DNA from: Lycorma delicatula | Taxonomy: Eukaryota > Arthropoda > Insecta > Hemiptera > Fulgoridae | NCBI RefSeq assembly: GCF_047948215.1 | Contig: NC_134465.1 | Coordinates: forward strand, 39,222,153 to 39,286,152 | Direction of reading: 5' to 3' | DNA length: 64,000 bases | In this document: piece by piece, positions 55,725-64,000 of the stretch | Layout of the letters: every line of letters begins with the position of its first letter | Position numbering within the stretch: the stretch's first letter is position 1 | Translations under genes and position numbers: made by a program | The notes under the pieces: generated by a model | What the model was told of the DNA's origin: nothing | The model's database searches: none | The model's input: the letters and a program-made list of their open reading frames with translations, nothing else

Positions 55725-56555
55725 CTTGGTAAGTTGTTTACAGTTTAGTGTTTTAAATTGACAAATACTTTAATAAATAAGGATTTTAAAAAACTAACTA
55801 TTTTGAGGAATGTGGTTTTTTTATTTTGGTTTTAAAAAAATCTTTTTTTGAAATTATAAGATATTTATTTTATAATAAATTATTAAGGCAATAGGTTAAG
55901 TTCTTTCACTATTTTGTAGTGAATTAACATGATCTCATATTAGTTTGTTCTGGTATGATTTATAGATCTGTTGTAATTACTGGGGTATAAAAAAAGAATC
56001 AAGGTCATTTATAGACTTAATAATATTATTAAATGTTATTAAACTATATTCAATATTTAATTTTTCATATACAACATTCACATTTTCCATTGCAACATAC
56101 GCATTAGGAAAATAGAATATAACGATTTGTAAATTTAGATAAGCAGGGAAAGTAACTTGTCCTTTGATTGCTTGCAATGGCCAAACTCTCATTCTACTTG
56201 TAATAATAATGTTAATACGAATAAAAAAACAGAATTTCTTTTCTTTTATTTTCATGTTTTAATTTTTTTCTTAGCTAGCTGTAGCTCTACTGCTGCTGCA
56301 GCAGCATAGCTAGCCATAAAGGGAAATTACAGTGGTTACCAAATTCTTGAGTACAAGAGTCTTTGAAAATACTGATGTTGCAAGATCTCCTTAGTTCAAA
56401 AAAAGTTAAAAAAATTTCCGAAAGATCTACAGGTGTTAGGCTGTATTTTGATTAATATTTCTGAACTGGAACGATAAAATGTAAAGTTCTTTATATAGGG
56501 CACATATACTAATAACAGTTACTAGGAAGGATGATAAATTTTGTGGTGTGTGAAA
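55725..56555. other. Intergenic, nothing recognised
   Basis: AT-rich; a short GCTAGC/AGCAGC palindromic motif near 56275-56315. An incidental minus-strand frame at 55977-56255. Confidence 0.4.
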
Positions 56556-56559
56556 TATG

Positions 56560-56625
56560 CGCACGGCTAACTCAAATTTGAACCCTTCGGATGAAAGGCA
56601 AAGATGCACGCTACCACCCATCATG
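56560..56625 (-). repeat. tRNA-like SINE-head remnant, copy 2
   Basis: Minus strand GGGTGGTAGCGTGCATCTTT, CCTTTCATCC and GGTTCAAATTTG parallel the remnant at 47085-47150. Not a functional tRNA. Confidence 0.5.
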
Positions 56626-56818
56626 AAAATTGTTAAATGAATAATTCTTTTTTGACTTAATTCCTGAACAATTTATTTTTCTGGGGGATGGATTTTCATT
56701 CTAGTTTAAATTTCAAAATTTGTTTTTATTTATGGGTGTTCCTTTACTACTACTATTCTTTACTTCACTGTAGTGCACGGATTAATATATTTAAAGACTG
56801 TTGTTTTAGTGCAGCGTA

Positions 56819-57651
56819 TGAGGTTCATTAAAAAAAACAACAAACTTTTTAAATTGTGCACCAATGTCTGCAGATAGCACGTTCCGGCCACTGTGTGCAC
56901 CTAGCAGCATGTCTTGGTAATATATCACCTTTTACTGGGTTCTGATCTATACGTTAGTTTTCGAGTAACTACCGATTGAATGAGATCGTGCATAAGCTGC
57001 TCATCAGATTTGTGAAACAAAAATGATGGAGGAATAATGTATCTTGTCTGAAATTTTTCGTAAAACTGGGGAAAATTTCACGGAAACATTCCAAATGCTT
57101 AACCAAGCATAATAGGGATGACTGCATGAGCTGAATGCGGTGATTGATTTAAATAGGGCAGAAGTTAGGTTGCCGAAGATCTAAGAACTGGATGATCTTC
57201 CACATCAATAGACAACATACTATTCAGTGTGTATGCTGTAATTCATCAAAATCATTGTTTAACTGTCTGTGAGGTTGGCATAAGTGTAGGACTTGCAATG
57301 AATCGTGTCAGAGCAAAATTCATGCTGTGTTTGTTGACAGATGACTAGAAGCAAAATCGATTTAAAATCTGTCAGGAATTGCTTGCAAATGACAACTTCC
57401 TCAAGAAGATCTTTACGCAAAATTTCACATAGACTCGTTCCTCCAACTCCTTCATTTTTGTTTTTCCACTAATCAGACAACAAGTAACTTATCCACAACC
57501 TCACTCTATCAGTAGTTACTCAACAACTAATGCATAGATCAGAACCCAATAAAAGGTGATATTTTACCAAGATATGCCATTAGCTGTGCACACCATCTAT
57601 AGATACTGGCGCGCAATGTAAAAAGTTTGGTCTTTTTTTGAACAAACCTCG
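56819..57651 (+). mobile_element. Mariner deletion derivative with long inverted ends
   Basis: TA at 56817-56818 and 57652-57653. Ends TGAGGTTCATTAAAAAA and CGAGGTTTGTTCAAAAAAA (complement) continue as inverted repeats for about 170 bases (for example ATATCACCTTTTA(C/T)TGGGTT). Inside, from 57020, transposase traces occur in broken frames: RKTGENFTETFQMLNQA, then SVYAVIHQNHCLTVCEVGIS in the helix-turn-helix region and RVRAKFMLCLLTDD and ICQELLANDNFLKKIF. The catalytic half is deleted, so non-autonomous. Confidence 0.85.
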
Positions 57652-57659
57652 TATTTTGT

Positions 57660-58130
57660 CCTATATTCTTTATAACTTTTCCTTCAAATTCTATTAAAGA
57701 TGTTTATACTTTAAAGCAGTACGGTATTCTCTATTGCTTGTTTTTCAAAGGTAGTAGTAACCTGTCTTGTTCATATTAAAAAAAAAAAAAAATAATGTAA
57801 GATTTTTTGGAAAAATTAGATAACTGAAGTTCAGTTATCGAGTGAAGAATCTAATCTTAAAAATCCAATCAGTAAGCACAGTCAATAAATATGGATGGGT
57901 AGTGATGATGACTTTTAGTTTCTCTTTTTACATAAAGTAGCGTGAATGGCTACACTACTTCATGCTTTTACATTTTTTTTTTAGCTTATTATTATTACTG
58001 CAAGATTTTTTTAAAAGTTGTGTATGATGGATTAGTCACAGTATCAGATCCAACTTAATCAAAATCAGTATGCATTCTAAATTAATATATTAGTGATTGT
58101 GAATTTTTTCATAAAATATAAGCACTCTGT
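57660..58130. other. Intergenic, nothing recognised
   Basis: AT-rich with A- and T-runs only. Confidence 0.45.
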
Positions 58131-58137
58131 TTAGTTA

Positions 58138-58454
58138 TGAGGGTCGTTCAATTATTAAAAAAATTGCAGAGGTTCTGAGATTCAACACTAAATCTCAAAG
58201 ACACCATTTATATCTCTATGGAAAAAAATACTTTTTTACATAGCAAGAAACTTTGATTCATCATCATTTCAGTATGTGCCGGTCAAGGATAGCTCAGACA
58301 CACAGGTGAACAATCCTTTACTACTGGAAAAACAAAGCTCATGGAAAGATGGGTTAAGTGTCTAAATGTTGAAAAGCGGCGTTAGTTTCATTGTCACTAA
58401 ATAAATAAAAACTTTTCTACAGTAGTTTGTTAAACTACTACTGAATGACCCTTG
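58138..58454 (+). mobile_element. Mariner-derived MITE
   Basis: TA at 58136-58137 and 58455-58456, ends TGAGGGTCGTTCAATTATTA and (complement) CAAGGGTCATTCAGTAGTAG. The trace MERWVKCLNVEKR near 58340 resembles the R-W-x-K-C-x-N end of a mariner transposase. 317 bases. Confidence 0.7.
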
Positions 58455-58459
58455 TATGA

Positions 58460-61400
58460 TAAAACAAAAGAAGATTTTTGCACTTTTATTAAAACGCAAG
58501 ACATTTTTTAAAATTGTTACTTAAAATTTAACTGCAACATTTTAGGAAAACCCTTTTAATAATTACTTTGGTTTGTATTGTGTTTGCATGTTAGATATAT
58601 TGTTTTTGTTCAATTTTGTTGAGTTTAATAAATTTTATAATGTTCAAGCATATTGAAATAATGACTTTAATTTGTAACATGGAAAATTTGCAAAACCAGT
58701 TTATATTTTTATAAGTATTCCTTGTTTTTATCAGGAGATTTACAAACTTCTAACATCATATGTATAGTTTGTATTTGCTCTTTGCATCTACAGATGAATG
58801 TTCATTTTCATTTTTAACAGACTTAATGAAAGTACAAGGGTTATCTGCCCTGGGACAGGTATCCTGTGACATGCCTGCCCCTGTTCTCAGTTAAACTTTT
58901 GAGTTATACTGAGGGTATGGCAATATGTTCACTACTCCTTCTGTTGACGGCCCTGTGTTCATTTCCAAAACTTTTAATGTCATATCGCTTCAAAAAATGT
59001 GTTAAATTGTGTTATATGTTCATAAAATATTCTGTTACAATCAATAAATCATTTTAAATGAGACAAACTAAAATACAAAAGGGGTAACACATAATCCTCA
59101 TGAACAAATTTTTATTTAATGATGGTTAAAAATGTAGCTGATGGATAAAGATAAATTAAAACATACTGTAAATAATTAAATCATCTTTTTACTAGCCTTT
59201 ATTTATAACGCATATATAAACATAAAATAAGGAATTGGTATTTATTTTCAAATGAAATTCATTAAATAATAATATAACAAAATTTGATTCTCACCACAAC
59301 ATTTTAGTTTATCCTGATATAAGACTTTTATACAGGCACCAAAGAAATATCTTATAAATATCAATATATTACGTACAATAATATTCTCCACTTTAACTCA
59401 AATTTCAAGTAAAAAAATACTTCAATGTAAATTTACATGCTTAATCTGCAACCACTAAATAATCTACATGATAAAATATTGAATATAAAAATACTAAATT
59501 TACTATACATTATTATCATCATCATATCCTTATTTTTAATAACCTTAACCTTACAAATAAAATACTTAAATAATTCATACACTTCCCTCTTTTACTCTTC
59601 AAATACTTACCCTGAAAGAACAACCTCAGAAAATATTTAGTATATAAGCAAAAGAAAGTAAGACACCTGAAACAAAAAAAAAAAAAAATTGGGGAAACAT
59701 TCAATTTATTTTAATTCTTTGTACAATTTTTTCTTTATTGTGTGTATGAGGCTGATTTGATATTTTTTTTATATATATGATGGTTTCTTGAAAACTTCAG
59801 CAAATCATTGCTTTTACTGAAATTTATTTTTACGTGTAACAAAGTCCACAATGAATCACATAACTTTCAACTTACAGTATGACTTTTATTCAAAATTAAT
59901 TGGAAATGAAACAACAGTGAAATATAAAAATCTGTGGCTCTTTCAGCAAAAAATAAGCTTTAAAGGTTAATAATAAGACATTAATTTCCTATTATACTGG
60001 CTGAAGCGACTACTAGGATTAACATATAACAAAATATGTGTTGATTTGTCTGGAAGATTTAGCAAAACTATGCTACAAGTTGCTTTAAACTGTACTATAA
60101 GCCTAACTAGTCTTATCTTTTAGGAGATATCAGGGAAAATATTTTCACACCAAATTTGGAATTAAAAAACAAAATTAAATTATTGAAAAATAGTAAAAAC
60201 TTTGCATTTTCAATATGAAAACAGTAATAATGAACAAAAAATTAATAATTTAAATACAAATTTGTTTATGACTGAACCCAAATACTTAAGTTTAGACGAT
60301 TATTATTTGAATTCTTATATTTTAATTTTGAGCAAAATATTATTGAATAAAAATCATTTGATCAGTGAAAACATTTTTTCATCAAACAATGCATCAAAAT
60401 ATGTCAAAATTAAAACAAAATTTTTGAAAAAATCTGAAATCTGAGAGAAGAATCTTTCAGAGAAGAATTTTTTATATGAAATAAATGACTATGAAAATAA
60501 TTTGAAAAATACTATAAAAATCTTGTAATATTTCAGTAGAAATTGTTGACATTTATAATGAAAATAATAACTACATTAAAATTTTGAATGCAAAATTTTT
60601 TTTCAGTTTAGGCCCTTACTCAAGGGAAGCATCTGGGTAAAATTAATTTTTAAGATAATATAATCCCTAAGTATGATAATAAATTAAAAAAAAAGAACTT
60701 ACTGAGATTGTTTTAAAAAAATATAAAGATACAGTCATAATTCTAAATAAAATTGAACTTTTTTAGGAAGAGTAAAAATTGTTGGCTAATTTTTTTTCCC
60801 AAGAAATACTAAAGATTAATAGCTATCTATTTTAAAATAGATAGCTAGTAATCTTAAAACAAAATTAAGATTTTTACATTTTAAAACACAATGGGTAATT
60901 TGCAATATGGATTTAAGTTTAAAATAAAGAAGTTTTTTAAATTAAAAAAAAATTTTTGTTACCATAGGCCATTGGGTGAAAATAACAAAAAAATTACTAT
61001 AGTGGCTTGAAGGCTTATTTTATGCAGAAAATATAGATGCAAATATTCCCATTAACTCATTTTCTAAAGCAAGATATAGCTAAATAAAGAAAAATATATT
61101 GTCATTATTTGGAGGGCGGGTGAATATTAAATAAAATTTTTTATAATTTTGTCATGTTGATAAAAAAAAATTCTACTTTTGTTAAGAAAAAGATTTTGCT
61201 TAAGCATCCCAGTAGAAGTTTGAAATTTTTTTTGGCTAACACCCATCCCTTTTTCCAATTTTTGCAACAATTCAATATATCCTTGAAGGTACTACCTGTC
61301 TACCCAATTCGAATAACATTAGTCAGCAGGGTACAGTTATAAGACCAAATTCAGGCCATTGTACATACATATGTACATGTCCATCTGATAAAAATAACTT

Positions 61401-61825
61401 TTTTGCATTTTTGATAGCACTAGGTTAAAATATACTCATTTTTTGCAGGGTATTTACAATCTAGTTAAAAAAATTGTAATATCTTCTTAAGGAACAAAAC
61501 TTAAACAGAGGACTAATTTTTTTTGACTGATCTATGTACTTTTCTGTTTAGCTGTAGCAGCATATATTATCTATAGCTGGAAAAATAAAAATTTATTAAT
61601 CTATTATTATCAATTTCTAAATCTTAATTATTGTTGTAAGAATTTAATTGGTTTGAAATTATTAAATGTACATTTTTGATATTAGGGTTTAATATTTACT
61701 AAAATGTTGCAGTAACAAAACAAAGTTTTGGCAAAGAGATAGAACAAATCAAATTTACAGCAAACCAAAATGAATATATGCTTATTTTTATTATGGAAAA
61801 TTAACTGTATTTTTTATTATTATAC
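58460..61825. other. Intergenic, no gene recognised
   Basis: Very AT-rich. Open frames at 58866-59057, 59437-59640, 60202-60444 and 61154-61342 have low-complexity or patternless translations. Two ATAGATAGCTA-type short palindromes near 60822-60847. Confidence 0.4.
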
Positions 61826-61829
61826 TGTA

Positions 61830-61965
61830 TTGATGAAGTGCAGGATGAGGTGAGGTTGTGGATCAAGGAAAGACCACCAGTATTCTTTATTAAAGGAATG
61901 AAAAAACTGGTTCACTGTTTGTTAAAATGTGTAGCTATAAATGGTAACTACATGGAAAAATAAAC
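61830..61965 (+). pseudogene. Mariner transposase C-terminal scrap
   Basis: Reads EVRLWIKERPPVFFIKGMKK, then a short cysteine-containing stretch and NGNYMEK before a stop; this matches the V-x-x-W ... F-x-x-x-G-I-x-K-L ... G-D-Y-V-E-K end of mariner transposases and the minus-strand copy at 6985-7800. Confidence 0.7.
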
Positions 61966-62381
61966 ATAAGTTTTTGTAGAAAATAAAATGTACTTTTATT
62001 GTATACTTTTTCATTTGCAAAATGTAAAGGGTCTGTGAATTTCAGTCATCTCTTGTACATCCCTGATGAAGTAGATTCATTAGAATCAAACATTAATATA
62101 ATATTCTATTACTATAACTTAGAGTATATTTTTTCGTTTTATTTTGATTAATGCAATTAAAATAAGTTGCAGGAGGTATAATAGAAATTTATGATGAAAA
62201 CATTCTGAAAAAAGCACCTGATGAAGCATATCTCTCCAAAACTATTTATCATAGAAGAAAAAATAAATGAGTAAATGAAAAATTAATTTTATAAATAAAA
62301 ATTTATTTACTGATATTGAAAGAGAATTAAAAAATCATATCTTACCTTCACCTACTCTCATTCAACGTTAAACAAACATTC

Positions 62382-62387
<6 letters not shown>

Positions 62388-62412
<25 letters not shown>
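62388..62412 (+). repeat. (TA)n microsatellite
   Basis: About 11 TA units in the probable 3' UTR of the PEX16 gene. Confidence 0.9.
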
Positions 62413-62433
62413 AATGTATGTGTGTACATTTCT

Positions 62434-62701
62434 TTATGATGACCACAAATATAAATGTGTATCTTGCCAGCGAGGTAAATAGTCAACAAGAGGCCGTAAA
62501 ATAAGTCCGGTAAGAGGTATAGTCTCTGATACAGCTAATAAACACTTATTTAAACGATGTTTAGTAAAGCGATCATAAAATGGTGACCGCAACAAATATA
62601 ATATTAACATTAATTTACGACGCTGTAATTCTAACATCTGCTGTTTTTTCATACTGTGTTTGTTGTAATCATATTCTTCCAACGATTTAAGTGACATAAT
62701 A
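62434..62701 (-). CDS. PEX16: PEX16 last coding exon (peroxisomal membrane biogenesis factor)
   Basis: Acceptor TGATTTCAG|TATT at 62702, then 88 residues to a TAA at 62436-62434; the incoming phase needs two bases from the previous exon. The frame contains LQRRKLMLILYLLRSPFYD, then RF, and TGLILRPLVDYLPRWQDTHL, ending LYLWSS. These match the C-terminus of PEX16 (R-R-R-x-x-x-L-x-Y-Y-L-L-R-S-P-F-Y-D-R-F; R-P-L-x-D-Y-L-P-x-W). PEX16 is a membrane protein that recruits PEX3 and inserts peroxisomal membrane proteins. Upstream exons are not seen within 62710-64000. An AATAAA on the minus strand near 62308-62303 may be the polyadenylation signal. Confidence 0.9.
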
Positions 62702-62709
62702 CTGAAATC

Positions 62710-64000
62710 ACAAACATAATCCTAATTAAACAAATTAGTAATGCACTTTGTAAAAAAAAAATTGTAATATACAACACTTCATATTTACTTTTCAAAAGAC
62801 AAAAACTTTTTAACTCTATAATTGAATAAATTTTTACTACTGATCATAGTTTTATGAAACATATAAAGGGTTCAATATGAACCATTTGATCAGGTCATGC
62901 TTGAAAAGATAAAAACCGAAGGGAATTTTGTTTTTAAAATAGATTAACATAATTCTTATCTACAAAAAAAAAGGAGTATAATTTAGTGTTAAAACTAAAT
63001 TAGTAATTTTTTTATTATTTATAAATGTGAATGACTTATGGTAAAATACAAAAGGATATTCAGACACTTGTTATTAATGGAGTACTGAAAGACCTGTCAA
63101 TTGAGAAACAACATCAGCAGATTTGTTGCATACTCTATAAGATTTAATTTGATAATTTTATTTAATGTTAACCAAGATAGTCAGTTTTTAAAATATGTAG
63201 TGAGATTTCTCACAGAAAATAATTCTAGTTACACGGTTTTGACTTCAGTCAAAAAGACTGAATGAAGTATATATATTTCCAAGTAAGGGTTATAGGAGTT
63301 CACATTTTATCTTAAAAAACAAGTGTCTGCATACTGCAATACAGATCTGAACACAAATAATGACAGCTACTGTGCACAGATATAATACCAAATCTAGGAA
63401 ATAAATGTCAGTCATTGTCAGGATACATTGGCATACGCCAAACATCTCCAACAAATACAGTTTACGTGTACTAAACACATCTGCAAGAAATTGCTGGCAA
63501 AGTTTTATTCAAAGCGTCGATCTACATTTTTATTTATGGGGGTTATTTGATTCATATTACCTTTAAAATTTGATTTACTATTTGATATTAGATCTTGCAT
63601 CAGTTGATTGTTTGATATATGTAATAATCGTGCAAATATAATCAATTTATGTAATAATTTGTAATATAAGACTACGAGCAAAACAGAATTTTTGGTCCAG
63701 ACAATGATTTTAAATGATAATGAAAAAAATGTTGAACATTGTAGAATTAAGAAAATTGTACAATATACAAAATATGCTGTCTTGTATACAAATGATGTCA
63801 TACACAATCTATAAAAATTTTATTTTATATTAATGCTAAAAAACTACCACTTTCCAGATAACAAATAAATAAATCTTTTATTTTGATCAGTACATAATAA
63901 TTATATAAATCAAGTCAGAATGGGCAGGCACTCTATTTCATAAATAAAAAAAAAGGAATTGCTCTACATTTGCCTGGACGGACCACATTATGAGAAGAAC
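62710..64000. other. PEX16 upstream intron or intergenic, nothing recognised
   Basis: AT-rich. Minus-strand frames at 63290-63478 and 63505-63807 are hydrophobic but do not resemble PEX16 and lack splice-site support. The last 40 bases read T-F-A-W-T-D-H-I-M-R-R on the plus strand, recalling the end of an endonuclease-RT LINE, but are too short to call. Confidence 0.4.

Noticed and set aside
63290..63807. Hydrophobic minus-strand frames as upstream PEX16 exons
   Set aside because: Translations do not match any PEX16 segment and lack a compatible donor and phase.
63950..64000. LINE tail at the right edge
   Set aside because: Only about 11 suggestive residues before the window ends.

Overview
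The window looks like AT-rich insect nuclear DNA: split genes with long introns, GT/AG splice sites and dense transposon debris. A nuclear copy of mitochondrial DNA carries a COX2 that reads like a hemipteran one, so a true bug or hopper is my best guess. No bacterial features (operons, ribosome binding sites, CRISPR, origins) are present.

Two host genes are recognisable, both on the minus strand. The first, at 271-30138, is a complete eight-exon gene for a secreted or lysosomal family 27 glycosidase, closest to alpha-N-acetylgalactosaminidase (NAGA). It predicts 416 residues in about 30 kb, and every intron but the last (103 bases) is 3 to 6.4 kb and packed with mobile elements. The second, at 62434-62701, is the last coding exon of the peroxisome biogenesis factor PEX16; its upstream exons would lie beyond the right edge or were not recognised.

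Layout. 1-30 kb: NAGA exons separated by a Penelope-like fragment, mariners, a jockey-type LINE, RTE-type and R1-type LINE pieces, tRNA-derived SINEs, two decayed transposase copies of a DUF4817-type mariner relative, and a TTAA-flanked piggyBac-like element. 30-36 kb: a dense nest of a LINE tail, a SINE, an element with long inverted termini, a Merlin-type transposase scrap, a fold-back, and a nearly complete DUF4817-type element. 36.5-41.5 kb: another SINE, then a mitochondrial insert (COX2 to COX3 in ancestral insect order) whose ATP6 is split by a further DUF4817-type element. 42-46 kb: a CpG-richer block with a broken transposase split by unidentified open frames. 47-62 kb: SINE, MITEs, an R1-type LINE, a LINE fragment and mariner deletion derivatives.

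The two genes share no evident pathway. The interest lies in the well-defined NAGA gene and in the order of insertions that can be read from nested elements. I found no sign of a new multi-gene system.
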